DNA of 64,000 bases from Spirosoma montaniterrae (GCF_001988955.1 NZ_CP014263.1:2976001-3040000); one strand, 5' to 3'. Positions 54,301 to 61,638 are shown, counted from the first letter of the stretch. Notes: generated from the letters alone by a model not told the origin. A program made the numbers and translations.

Positions 54301-54455
54301 GCAGCTAATATAGCCCGTTGTGCGGCAGCGTTCTGGTAGTGCTGGCGCAGCAGGCCGTCGAGCGGCTCGGTGAGCAGACGTTCGTAGAAACGGTAAATGT
54401 GCTGTAGGGAAAAAACAGGCTGTCGTAGTACGAAAAAGTTGGCAGGATGGATCAT
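51375..54455 (-). CDS. Class I lanthipeptide dehydratase (LanB-type), full length
   Basis: LanB enzymes dehydrate Ser/Thr of a precursor using glutamyl-tRNA. This 1026-residue protein has both domains. The glutamylation part contains the signature RPTPYGLFAGC (near residue 92) and RLNRRVIPRLTNAHNFTHG (near residue 575). The C-terminal elimination (SpaB-C-like) domain starts about residue 730 and includes EWFYLKIYTGEKTSDAL and AFFFVRYKDTDPHLRLRFRG. Truncated relatives that add amino acids via tRNA lack this last part, so this is more like a true dehydratase. No LanC cyclase is encoded in the window. The adjacent 42-residue Thr-rich peptide is a candidate substrate. Confidence 0.95.
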   Translation of the reverse strand: MIHPANFFVLRQPVFSLQHIYRFYERLLTEPLDGLLRQHYQNAAAQRAILAASPALYERLQRWLLGETLPEHDKLLTTLHKYFVRMCSRPTPYGLFAGCAVGAYGPQTQLQTGGIAALHTHQRLDIDNLLAIRTWLTQQQAIRNQLQLVPNSSVYPVGSSLRYVEQQDNDGQRHYFISAVEENPYLMAVLEAARNGATIQELIERLTELDAQPDEAAAFIEQLIEGQLLVFTIEPAVTGLYALDGLIARLEALPTAQTVAGELCQLRTILQDTDFERVYHDVRQWLTDRQITPQTTDVLQVDAFFNGTKLRLSERMMQQLNRNLEKLLVLNQPHRCPDLDEFKHRFYNRYEDEEVPLALALDSEFGVGYGSGSTLGVGYAPLIDDLTFSSEQVTQTTTWDWWQTFVMDKYANALRTQQREVLLSEDDLNYIGSQQRTSAPLPYSFYVFGTLLAASEKAIDNGDFRFNLLAYRGPSGLSLLSRFCEGEPQLEQHLRASVAKKELFHADVIFAEIVHLPEDRVGNILSRPALHRYEIPYLGQSSVSPDYQISLADLMVSIRNNTLILRSKRLNRRVIPRLTNAHNFTHGLPIYRFLCDLQSQDAHLNVAWNWGVLRTQTYLPRVRYHNIILSRATWQLKCRDLTPENPLRLVAQLTAAGLPDQFLLTQGDNELCISMHVPASLALLAGEIKKHDEIRLTEFLASPDNCPLSHQRERFTHELILPFYNTQAKPLPGLSQISGQLPQRKFSVGSEWFYLKIYTGEKTSDALLVQAIYPVVQQLLKTQIVQAFFFVRYKDTDPHLRLRFRGNPHLEFYQYVVRATERALQQSIEAGVVYRVQVDTYQRELERYGTEHIDRCETLFHHDSLSTLAFLTQTGDVFDENTRFAFAVRKIDVLLTDAGLSVDACLTMITQLKESFFQEFGGRSELRQQLNEKYRTYRPLLAQALSEQFGVDEDVHDWRQQQATLLRQLGEAIGPGEAWQNILKSLVHMLINRLFPSKQRAYELVLYHCLAKHYDSVRARLQPKKS

Positions 54456-54635
54456 AGAAAGATAAAGCCAATTGCTATCATCTCCCTAAACTAACTGTGT
54501 ACCTGATTAATAGCGAATATTAAGCATTTATTTTTTACTAAATTATTATTGATGCATACCAATGCACTACTTGTTCAATAACCAACATATATAATTCTCT
54601 TTGTAGCCATAAAGTTACATCAGATTAGAACCTGG

Positions 54636-54995
54636 TCATCCTTTTTTGGCTATATATCGCTCCATTGTTTGCGCGAAGCGGTCGAATGAATAAGGTTCTG
54701 TCAGGAAATCGAAGGGGTTCAGATCCAGGTAGTCAAAAAGGTGCTGCGGATAAGGCGACGTTGCAATCACTACCGGGTGCCGACGCAATGCATCCAGAAA
54801 ATCGTCGGGTACGCTCGTATCGGGGTCGGGCAAGCGTAAGAAAACCAGTTCACAGTCAGCCGATTGCAGACAGGCAAGCATGTCATCGGTAAACGCACCG
54901 GCCTGACCGACGCCCAGCCAGCCGATGCGTTGTAGATAGTGGGCAAGCTGACTCCGGCTCGCCCTCGAATAATTAAGGGTGAGATAAGCTTGCAA
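54636..54995 (-). CDS. Degenerate CheY-like receiver domain protein
   Basis: A stand-alone receiver-like protein of 119 residues. The fold is readable (alternating strands and helices; ELVFLRLPDPDTS for strand 3, HPVVIATSPYP for strand 4, FDFLTEPYSFDRFAQTMERY for strand 5 and helix 5), and it resembles the receivers of LytTR regulators. The phospho-acceptor Asp of FLDIQMPD is Arg here (FLRLPDPD), the Lys of strand 5 is Glu (LTEPY), and the acidic pair at the N-terminus is absent. It therefore cannot work as a normal phosphorylated receiver and may act by binding a partner. It lies between the Thr-rich peptide and LanB genes. Confidence 0.72.
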   Translation of the reverse strand: MQAYLTLNYSRASRSQLAHYLQRIGWLGVGQAGAFTDDMLACLQSADCELVFLRLPDPDTSVPDDFLDALRRHPVVIATSPYPQHLFDYLDLNPFDFLTEPYSFDRFAQTMERYIAKKG

Positions 54996-55000
54996 GGTTG

Positions 55001-55129
55001 TTATACTATTGTGGCGATGGTCCAGGTCTTTCCGGTATTCTTCAGGCCAGCGTTAGCTGTTGTCAAACAAACGAGCCGTTCTTTTTTCAGTGTTAAGCGG
55101 GTGGCGTTGGCAGTAGTCAGCGTTTTCAT
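55001..55129 (-). CDS. 42-residue Thr-rich peptide, candidate lanthipeptide precursor
   Basis: A short gene from ATG 55129 to TAA 55001-55003. The product begins MKTLTTANATRLTLKKERLV and has eleven Thr and a single Cys (residue 21). The segment RLTLKKERLVCL resembles the LxLxKxxLxxL leader motif of Bacteroidota class I lanthipeptide precursors. LTTANA occurs twice (residues 4-9 and 22-27). The C-terminal part NTGKTWTIATIV could be the modified core. It has no GG site. It is 5 nt upstream of the degenerate receiver gene, which precedes LanB. The assignment is tentative. Confidence 0.6.
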   Translation of the reverse strand: MKTLTTANATRLTLKKERLVCLTTANAGLKNTGKTWTIATIV

Positions 55130-55292
55130 GACGAAAGTTTTGATATGGTTTTAGTATTGTTTTAGAGCCTTTGTCGGTATCGACAGGTCAAAGATAAATT
55201 CCCGATTTCAGCATAATCAACAACTTTAGACGTATTCACCCCTGCTTTTCGACTAATGACACTGTTTCTTCGACCAATGCGCCAATGAAAAA

Positions 55293-56375
55293 TCACTGAA
55301 GCTCAATCTGCAACCGGGCCGTATATGAATCAGAATCGGGCGTAAGGCTCAGTTCATACCTGCCCGCGTAGAGCGAATCCAGCCGCCGACGCACGTTCGA
55401 CAGTCCTACTCCCCCAGCCTTCTTACCTTTGTTTCTAATCAGCGACTCCGGTATTTGCCTGCTTATGAGGCTGTTTTCAACCTCGAACAGTAATACACCC
55501 GAGCCAATTTCGGCCCGCACCTGCACATAGGCTGGCTCGGCGGCTCCTTTGACGCCATGTTTAAAAGCATTTTCAACAAAGGCAATCAACAACAAAGGTG
55601 CAATAGTATATGGAGCCGGGTCGCCCTGCTGGTCGTACTCGATCAATACATCTTCATCGAGCAGCCGATTGCGTTCCAGACTGAGGTAATTCTGAATGTA
55701 AGCCAGCTCTTTTTCCAAATCGATGCGGGGCACGTTTGCTTCGTAGAGGTTATAGCGCATCAACTCCGACAACCGCAACACTAAATCGGCGGCCTGCTGA
55801 TCGGAATCGAAAACCCGGCCATAAACGCTGTTGAGCGTATTGAACAGAAAATGAGGATTAACCTGCGCTTTCAAAAAAGCCAGTTCCAGGTTCAGATTGT
55901 CGGTTCGTAACCGAATAATATCATTGACGACCCGCACGGTCAGAATGATTAACGCAAACGGAAAGCTATACATAAAACTCCATAAAGCTCCCAGCCAGTT
56001 GCTGGCAAATCCCAGCAAACCGGCGTCCAGAAACAATTTCCAGTCGCGCTCGATACGGGGGCCATCGTTAATTTGTTGCAGATACCAGAAGAGCAGATAA
56101 TTCGTCTCGTAGATAAGGGTATGGACAAAAAACAGCCAGGCAAGCCCTACCCCAAACCGATATTTGTAGATGTAGCGGGGAAAAACAAAATAGCCTAAGA
56201 AATAATAGATAGCTATTGTTTGCAGAACCAGCCCCACCGATATCCAATCCTCTACCTTTTTGTTGTCGTGAAAGAAAAAATCAACGAGAATAAGTCGCAT
56301 GATTAGCGCACATCCTATCCATAACACGATGTGCGTAGTCAGGCTCTTACGGTTTGCGGTTAACCAGTTTGCCAT
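55293..56375 (-). CDS. LytS-type sensor histidine kinase
   Basis: A 360-residue membrane histidine kinase. Four membrane helices occupy residues about 15-160. The His-kinase domain carries the phospho-acceptor motif AQVNPHFLFNTLNSVYG, and the ATPase part has LLLIAFVENAFKHGVKG (N box) and KAGGVGLSNVRRRLDSLY (G box). It should phosphorylate the LytTR regulator encoded at 56804, with the XRE gene between them on the other strand. Located at the start of the peptide locus, it is the likely sensor for peptide production. Confidence 0.93.
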   Translation of the reverse strand: MANWLTANRKSLTTHIVLWIGCALIMRLILVDFFFHDNKKVEDWISVGLVLQTIAIYYFLGYFVFPRYIYKYRFGVGLAWLFFVHTLIYETNYLLFWYLQQINDGPRIERDWKLFLDAGLLGFASNWLGALWSFMYSFPFALIILTVRVVNDIIRLRTDNLNLELAFLKAQVNPHFLFNTLNSVYGRVFDSDQQAADLVLRLSELMRYNLYEANVPRIDLEKELAYIQNYLSLERNRLLDEDVLIEYDQQGDPAPYTIAPLLLIAFVENAFKHGVKGAAEPAYVQVRAEIGSGVLLFEVENSLISRQIPESLIRNKGKKAGGVGLSNVRRRLDSLYAGRYELSLTPDSDSYTARLQIELQ

Positions 56376-56566
56376 TGTTAGTTTTTACAGTAACATAAAC
56401 GATGCGTGTGAACGGGAATGACTTTACATATCTCGTGCCAGTCGAAGCCTATTGTTTACTGGTCGAAAAAAACTGTGTATTGGTCGAAATTAGTTTTAAT
56501 GCATTCGTTGACCTTATTGTTTTGTAGCAACCAAACACGCAAACAACCGCAAAACCAACTTCCGTC

Positions 56567-56809
56567 ATGAACCCAATTGCTCTAAAAATCCGCAAGCTGC
56601 GCGAAATTCACGGCTACCCCCAGGAGTACGTTGCGTTTCAGTTGGGCGTTAGCCAGGCCGCTTACAGCAAAAAAGAAACAGGCCGCACCGAACTATCGCT
56701 GACGGTGTTGCAGCAGGTTTCGGCCCTGTACGGCATCAGTCTCATAGACCTCATCAACCTGAACGTACAAGACCTGATTGTGATGGCTGTTCGGCAACAG
56801 GTTTCATAA
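56567..56809 (+). CDS. XRE-family HTH regulator
   Basis: An 80-residue single-domain DNA-binding protein with the HTH_3 fold: IALKIRKLREIHGYPQEYVA, then FQLGVSQAAYSKKETGR and ELSLTVLQQVSALYGISLID. It faces away from the kinase gene and converges on the response regulator gene, overlapping its 3' end by 6 nt. Its targets are unknown; position suggests a role in control of the peptide locus. Confidence 0.9.
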   Translation: MNPIALKIRKLREIHGYPQEYVAFQLGVSQAAYSKKETGRTELSLTVLQQVSALYGISLIDLINLNVQDLIVMAVRQQVS

Positions 56810-57580
56810 CAGGTTCTTCCTCAGTTCTTCCATCACGGCATCGCGGTAGGTAACGCCAATTTGTACGCGTTTCTGCCCGTCGATGGTTTTAATCAGATTA
56901 CCGTCTATTTCTTTAATAGCCTGCCGACGCACAATGAACGACCGATGTACGCGCAAAAATTTGGAGGGGGGCAACATCTCCTCCAATCGGCTCATGGTCA
57001 TGTGCGTAATCAGGAGTTGATCGTTTAGTTGCAGCCGAACGTAGTCTTTCATACCCTCGGCGAACACAATATCGTCGGGCGCTACCCGTACTAATTTCTT
57101 ATCGGCTTTAATCAGGAAATACGGCACCCGCTCGCGTGGGTCGGCAAGTTCGTCGGATTGCGGGCGGGTAGCCGGGCGCGTCAGCACGGGCGCATTCGGG
57201 TCAGCAACAAAATTCAGCCGCTTCGCCACGCGGTTGATGGCTTCCAGAAATTTGTCGAAACCGGCAGGCTTGAGCAGGTAATGTGTTACGGCGTCGAAAT
57301 TATAGGTTTCGGCGGCAAACTCAGGCGAGGCCGTCACCATAATAACAGCCGGGTGCGGCAGGGGCAGCGAACGCAAAAATTCGACGCCTGACAAATACGG
57401 CATCTCCACGTCCAGAAACAGCACGTCTGGTTTGAGCTCCTGCACCTTGTCCAGCCCATCGAACGGATCGGTGCTTTTGCCGAGCAGCCGCAGATAAGGC
57501 ACCCGCTCAATGTACTTTGTCATGATGTGGTGAGCAGCCCCCTCATCATCAATCAAATAGCAGGTTAGTGTTTCGTTCAT
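56804..57580 (-). CDS. LytTR-family response regulator
   Basis: A 258-residue regulator. The receiver has the acidic pair in CYLIDDEGAAH, the phospho-acceptor Asp in DVLFLDVEMPYLSG and the Lys in HYLLKPAGFDKFLEAI. The C-terminal LytTR DNA-binding domain starts about residue 150 (VPYFLIKADKKLVRV, FAEGMKDYVRLQL, FLRVHRSFIVRR). LytTR domains bind pairs of direct repeats about two helical turns apart; five promoters of the peptide locus carry GTTATA-like repeats 20 bp apart, which makes this protein their likely activator (inference). Its partner is probably the kinase at 55293. Confidence 0.95.
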   Translation of the reverse strand: MNETLTCYLIDDEGAAHHIMTKYIERVPYLRLLGKSTDPFDGLDKVQELKPDVLFLDVEMPYLSGVEFLRSLPLPHPAVIMVTASPEFAAETYNFDAVTHYLLKPAGFDKFLEAINRVAKRLNFVADPNAPVLTRPATRPQSDELADPRERVPYFLIKADKKLVRVAPDDIVFAEGMKDYVRLQLNDQLLITHMTMSRLEEMLPPSKFLRVHRSFIVRRQAIKEIDGNLIKTIDGQKRVQIGVTYRDAVMEELRKNLL

Positions 57581-57592
57581 GATAAAAGAGCG

Positions 57593-57618
57593 AGAAACCC
57601 CGTGCCTTTAGGCCGGGG
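57593..57618 (-). terminator. Probable terminator of bshB1
   Basis: On the minus strand CCCCG-GCC and GGC-A-CGGGG form a stem with one bulge and a 4-nt loop, followed by TTTCTC. It lies just after the stop of the BshB1 gene and before the regulator gene. Confidence 0.5.
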
Positions 57619-57624
57619 AGGATG

Positions 57625-58344
57625 TCAAATCAACTGAAACAAGTCTTTCACACCCAGCATCCGCTTAGTGATGAAGCCTTCGCCAAACTCAACGCCAATG
57701 CGGTGGCCGTGTTCGCGGGTGCGGGCCTCCAGAAACTTCATAAACGGTTCGCCCGAAATATAACTCGCCGGTTCGGTACTGTTTGGGTTAAAAAACTGGC
57801 TTTGATAGGCTTTGATAGCCGCTAATTTGCCAGCCCAGTACGGCGACACGTCGACCACAAAATCGGGTTGCAGCGAACGATCCTGAATAAAATGGTAGAT
57901 GTAGGCTGGCCGGTGTGCTTCCTGCGGCTGACCATCTTTGCCCACTGTCTCAATCATGCGCAGGCCAGCATAAAAACACGCTTCAACGACCAACTGAGCG
58001 GCCCGCCCGTGGTCGGGATGGCGGTCGTCGGGGGCGTTGGTCAGCACGATCTGCGGACGATATTGGCGAATAATAGGAATCAGAGCCATCTGGTGTTCTT
58101 CGTCGTTACGGAAAAACCCGTCGCGGAAACCCATATTTTCGCGGGCTGCCAACTGCATCAGCCTTGCTCCCTCGGCAGCCTCCTGTAGCCGTATTTCGGG
58201 GGTTCCGCGTGTACCCAGTTCGCCCCGTGTCAGATCCACACCTGCAACGGTACGGCCCTGATTCACAAGTGAAAGCACCGTACCGGCGCAGGTCATTTCA
58301 ATATCGTCGGGGTGGGCCGCAATGGCTAAAACATCAACCTTCAT
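57625..58344 (-). CDS. bshB1: Bacillithiol biosynthesis deacetylase BshB1
   Basis: BshB1 removes the acetyl group from GlcNAc-malate in bacillithiol synthesis. The protein has 239 residues with the LmbE-type zinc motif AHPDDIE (His11, Asp13, Asp14) and the partner HPDHGRAA. The segments RGELGTRGTPEIRLQEAAEG and SYISGEPFMKFLEARTREHG are characteristic of BshB1 rather than of other LmbE deacetylases. It stands alone; other bsh genes are not in the window. Confidence 0.94.
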   Translation of the reverse strand: MKVDVLAIAAHPDDIEMTCAGTVLSLVNQGRTVAGVDLTRGELGTRGTPEIRLQEAAEGARLMQLAARENMGFRDGFFRNDEEHQMALIPIIRQYRPQIVLTNAPDDRHPDHGRAAQLVVEACFYAGLRMIETVGKDGQPQEAHRPAYIYHFIQDRSLQPDFVVDVSPYWAGKLAAIKAYQSQFFNPNSTEPASYISGEPFMKFLEARTREHGHRIGVEFGEGFITKRMLGVKDLFQLI

Positions 58345-58489
58345 GCTATAGTCTGTTCGTTGTGGTTTGTTTGGCCGGTAAAGTTACTGGCCGGTACTTA
58401 TCCATCAACCACAACTGCGTGTAGATAGTCCCAGTTTAGCCGAAATCTGTTATTTTGCGTTGATTCCGACCCCACTTCACCCCTACCAT

Positions 58490-59497
58490 ATGTCTTACAA
58501 AGCTCTTGCCCTCCAGCTAACTTGTCAAACCGTTAATCATTGTGAAACCCGCGACGAAGCCGAAACGCTGATGTTGCAAACTATTGAACGAATCGAAAAA
58601 CAGATTGCGGCCTCCATCAACTTCATCGGGCGCGACACCCTGCTGGTGGTTGTGCCGGAGTATTTCCTGACCGGCTTCCCGATGGGTGAAACCATTGAGC
58701 AATGGCGCGAAAAAGCCGCCCTCGAAATCGATGGGCGTATTTACGAAGCCTTGAGCGCGGTGGTGCAACGACAGCAGATTTACTTTTCAGGAAATGTCTA
58801 CGAACAGGACCCGTTTTTCCCTGAATTGTACTTTCAGACCAGCTTTATCATCGGCCCCAACGGCGATGTGCTGCTGCGCTACCGGCGGCTGAACTCGATG
58901 TTTGCGCCCACACCCCACGACGTTTGGGAGCTGTATCTCGACGCTTACGGCTACGATTCGCTGTTTCCGGTGGCAAAAACCAATATCGGTAATCTGGCCT
59001 GCATAGCGTCGGAAGAGATTCTATACCCCGAAGTAGCCCGGTGCCTGTCGATGCGCGGGGCCGAAGTGCTGCTGCATTCAACGTCGGAGACGGGTAGCCC
59101 GCTGCTAACGCAGAAAAACGTGGCCAAACTGGCGCGGGCCATTGAAAACATGGGTTATGTGGTATCGGCAAATTCGGCGGGCATGGCCGGTAGCCCGATT
59201 CCGTTTGGCTCAACCGATGCCGGGTCGAAAATCATTGATCCAAAGGGCATTGTGCTGGCCGAAGCTGGTTATGGCGAGAGCATGGTTGCCAATGCCGACA
59301 TCGATCTGGCCGCCCTGCGCGAGTTTCGGCAACGCCCGGCAATAGGCAACCTGCTGGCCCGCCAACGCACCGAACTCTACGCCCAGAGCTACGCCAGCAC
59401 GAGTATCTACCCGCCCGATACACTGCTGGGGCAAACAGCCGAACGCCAGCATTTTGTACGCACCCAACAGGAAGTGATTAAGAAACTGTATTCGTGA
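58490..59497 (+). CDS. Nitrilase-superfamily carbon-nitrogen hydrolase with altered triad
   Basis: The protein has 335 residues from the ATG at 58490 (MSYKALALQL). The nitrilase fold is clear: Glu57 in VVVPEYFLTGFP, the central motif LLRYRRLNSMFAP, and Cys171 in NIGNLACIASEEILYPE. The position usually held by the catalytic Lys (YRK) is Arg133, so activity may be altered or the Lys may come from elsewhere. The substrate, an amide or nitrile, is unknown. A TATTTTGC -7-like box is at 58451. The gene is followed by a long inverted repeat. Confidence 0.85.
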   Translation: MSYKALALQLTCQTVNHCETRDEAETLMLQTIERIEKQIAASINFIGRDTLLVVVPEYFLTGFPMGETIEQWREKAALEIDGRIYEALSAVVQRQQIYFSGNVYEQDPFFPELYFQTSFIIGPNGDVLLRYRRLNSMFAPTPHDVWELYLDAYGYDSLFPVAKTNIGNLACIASEEILYPEVARCLSMRGAEVLLHSTSETGSPLLTQKNVAKLARAIENMGYVVSANSAGMAGSPIPFGSTDAGSKIIDPKGIVLAEAGYGESMVANADIDLAALREFRQRPAIGNLLARQRTELYAQSYASTSIYPPDTLLGQTAERQHFVRTQQEVIKKLYS

Positions 59498-59501
59498 ACC
59501 A

Positions 59502-59629
59502 TCTGAACCAGGATTAGCCAGGATTGACAGGATTAAACAAGATGCTACGCTTTGCTCATTCGATTCTGTAAATAAGCGCAGCGTAAAATCCTGTTTAATC
59601 CTGCCAATCTTGGCTAATCCCGGTTCAGA
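59502..59629. repeat. Long inverted repeat of AGGATTnnC words
   Basis: A 42-bp left arm (59502-59543) pairs with a right arm (59588-59629) at 38 of 42 positions. The arm starts TCTGAACCAGGATTAGCC and is itself made of AGGATT units at about 9-10-bp spacing. It lies between the nitrilase stop (5 nt away) and the promoter of the next gene. Very similar AATCCTG-type repeats are known in several bacterial phyla; function unknown. Confidence 0.9.
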
Positions 59630-59639
59630 CGTATCTTTG
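59610..59639 (+). promoter_or_regulatory. Bacteroidota-type promoter upstream of the YrdC-like gene
   Basis: TTG at 59610-59612 and TATCTTTG at 59632-59639 are 19 nt apart, fitting the -33/-7 pattern (TTG, then TANNTTTG). The ATG follows at 59654. The -33 part lies inside the right arm of the inverted repeat, so the repeat has become part of the promoter. Confidence 0.6.
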
Positions 59640-59653
59640 CGGTTTCGTTTAGT

Positions 59654-60181
59654 ATGACTCCCATTCGTGACATTGCGCACCAGCTTCGGCAGGGGCAGCT
59701 CATTGCGCTGGCCGACGAAACTGGCTGGTCGGTAGCCGCCGATCCGGTCAGCGATACGGCTGTTGAGCGGCTGCTGTTGCTGCGTTCACTGTTGCCCCCC
59801 GGTCAGCAACCTACGGTCTTGATTCAGAACACCGATCAGTTGGGCATGTACGTTGCCAAACTGCCCGACGTAGCTTACGACCTGGTTGAGTTTGCCGAAA
59901 ATCCGCTTACCGTAGTTTACGATCAGGGTAAAAACCTGTCGGTAAAACTGCTCGATGAGCACATAACGGTAGCTGTCCGGCGGTCGCTCAACACCGACGT
60001 GCAGCGGCTGATTGGCAGTTTTGGTCGCGGATTATTGACCATTCCGCTCGAATCATTGTTATTACCACAGGTTGCTGCCGATGCCATCAGCGAACGTTTC
60101 GGTATGCTGCCTCCTATGCCTAAGCGGATGCGCATTATGCGGCTGGGCGTAAATGGCGAAGTTGGGTTTATCAGAAAATGA
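59654..60181 (+). CDS. Sua5/YciO/YrdC-like protein
   Basis: A 175-residue protein with the YrdC fold: LADETGWSVAADPVSDTAVE and PPGQQPTVLIQN match the N-terminal region, and VAVRRSLNTDVQRLIGSFG the centre. The family makes threonylcarbamoyl-AMP for tRNA t6A. The usual KR/SxN active-site pattern is only partly visible and the protein is shorter than full TsaC, so it may be a YciO-type relative. Its TGA overlaps the ATG of the CCA-adding enzyme gene (ATGA at 60178-60181); a shared operon of two tRNA-related genes makes sense. Confidence 0.78.
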   Translation: MTPIRDIAHQLRQGQLIALADETGWSVAADPVSDTAVERLLLLRSLLPPGQQPTVLIQNTDQLGMYVAKLPDVAYDLVEFAENPLTVVYDQGKNLSVKLLDEHITVAVRRSLNTDVQRLIGSFGRGLLTIPLESLLLPQVAADAISERFGMLPPMPKRMRIMRLGVNGEVGFIRK

Positions 60182-61638
60182 ATTTTAGCGAAATCTTACA
60201 TACACATTCGATTTTTGACACCATTGCCCGTGAGGCCGATGTGCTGGGCGTCGATGCCTACGTGATTGGTGGCTTTGTGCGCGATTTGGTGCTGAATCGG
60301 CCTTCAAAAGACATTGACGTAGTGTGCATTGGCAGCGGCATTGCGCTTGCCAACGCCGTAGGCCGTGCCTTGACTACCAACGTGGCCGTATTTGAAAATT
60401 TTGGCACGGCCATGCTGCGGGCCGGAACCTGGGAAGTCGAGTTTGTAGGTGCCCGCAAAGAATCGTACCGCAGCGATTCTCGCAAGCCGATTGTAGAAGA
60501 CGGTACGCGAGAAGACGATCAGAACCGGCGCGATTTCACCATCAATGCGATGGGCATTTCGCTCAGCAAAAAAACCTTCGGTGAATTGCTCGACCCGTTC
60601 GACGGCCTGAAAGACCTGAAACGCAAGATTATTCGCACCCCGCTTGGCCCCGACATTACGTTTTCTGATGACCCGCTGCGGATGATGCGGGCCATTCGGT
60701 TTGCGTCGCAGTTGAACTTCGACATTGAGCCGGATACGTTCGATGCCATCGTGCGCATGAATGACCGCATTGGTATCGTTTCGCGCGAACGCATCACCGA
60801 CGAGCTAAATAAGATTATTCTGTCGCCAACGCCTTCGTATGGATTTAAGTTACTCTATCACGCGGGTTTGCTGGAACGCATTTTCCCGGAATTAGTTGCG
60901 CTGAAGGGCGTAGAGACGATAGAAGGCAAAGGCCACAAGGATAACTTTTATCATACGTTGCAGGTCTTAGACAACGTAGCACACCGCAACCAGAAAGGCG
61001 AGTTGCCTGCTGAGCCGGAAAACTACGAGCTATGGCTACGCTGGTCGGCCCTGCTGCACGACATTGCCAAGCCTGCCACCAAACGTTTCGATGCCCGCGT
61101 TGGCTGGACCTTCCACGGCCACGAAGACCTGGGCGCACGTTGGGTGCCGGGCATTTTTCGCACCCAGAAGCTGCCTATGCATGAAAACATGCGCTTTGTG
61201 CAGAAACTCGTGCGGCTACACCTGCGGCCCATTGCTCTCACCAAAGAAACGATTACCGACTCGGCCCTGCGCCGGTTGCTGGTCGATGCAGGCAACGACC
61301 TCGACGGGCTGATGGCCCTATGCCGGGCCGATATTACCTCGAAGAATTACGAGAAAGTGCAGAAACACCTGCGTAATTTTGACAAAGTAGAGCGTAAACT
61401 GCACGACCTCGAAACACGCGACCAACTGCGTAATTTTCAGCCGGTTATTACAGGCGAGCTGATTATGGAGACCTTTGGCCTGCCGCCCTCGAAAGAAGTT
61501 GGTGAGTTAAAGACAATGGTGCGCGAAGCCATCCTGGACGGACTCGTATCAAACACAATGGAATCTGCCTATCCGTTCCTGCTCGAAGAGGGCCATAAAC
61601 GGGGCTTATTTGTTAAAACGATGAGTGATGAACGATGA
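60178..61638 (+). CDS. CCA tRNA nucleotidyltransferase with HD domain
   Basis: A 486-residue enzyme that adds or repairs the CCA end of tRNAs. The nucleotidyltransferase core has GGFVRDLVL and the metal-binding DIDVV, followed by RRDFTINAMGISL and the RNA-binding segment DDPLRMMRAIRFA. The HD domain includes LLHDIAKPATKRF and FHGHEDLGARW. The tRNA-Glu in this window lacks an encoded CCA, in line with need for this enzyme. The last codons (MSDER and stop) lie inside the inverted repeat at 61620-61682, so the C-terminus has been made from the repeat. Confidence 0.95.
   Translation: MNFSEILHTHSIFDTIAREADVLGVDAYVIGGFVRDLVLNRPSKDIDVVCIGSGIALANAVGRALTTNVAVFENFGTAMLRAGTWEVEFVGARKESYRSDSRKPIVEDGTREDDQNRRDFTINAMGISLSKKTFGELLDPFDGLKDLKRKIIRTPLGPDITFSDDPLRMMRAIRFASQLNFDIEPDTFDAIVRMNDRIGIVSRERITDELNKIILSPTPSYGFKLLYHAGLLERIFPELVALKGVETIEGKGHKDNFYHTLQVLDNVAHRNQKGELPAEPENYELWLRWSALLHDIAKPATKRFDARVGWTFHGHEDLGARWVPGIFRTQKLPMHENMRFVQKLVRLHLRPIALTKETITDSALRRLLVDAGNDLDGLMALCRADITSKNYEKVQKHLRNFDKVERKLHDLETRDQLRNFQPVITGELIMETFGLPPSKEVGELKTMVREAILDGLVSNTMESAYPFLLEEGHKRGLFVKTMSDER

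Noticed and set aside
51375..54455. LanB as a tRNA-dependent peptide ligase rather than a dehydratase
   Set aside because: Such ligases lack the C-terminal elimination domain, which is present here; the option is not fully excluded because no LanC was found.
54456..54635. A sixth copy of the shared promoter upstream of LanB
   Set aside because: A GTTATTGA word is present but neither a -7 box nor the 20-bp repeats fit the fixed spacing.
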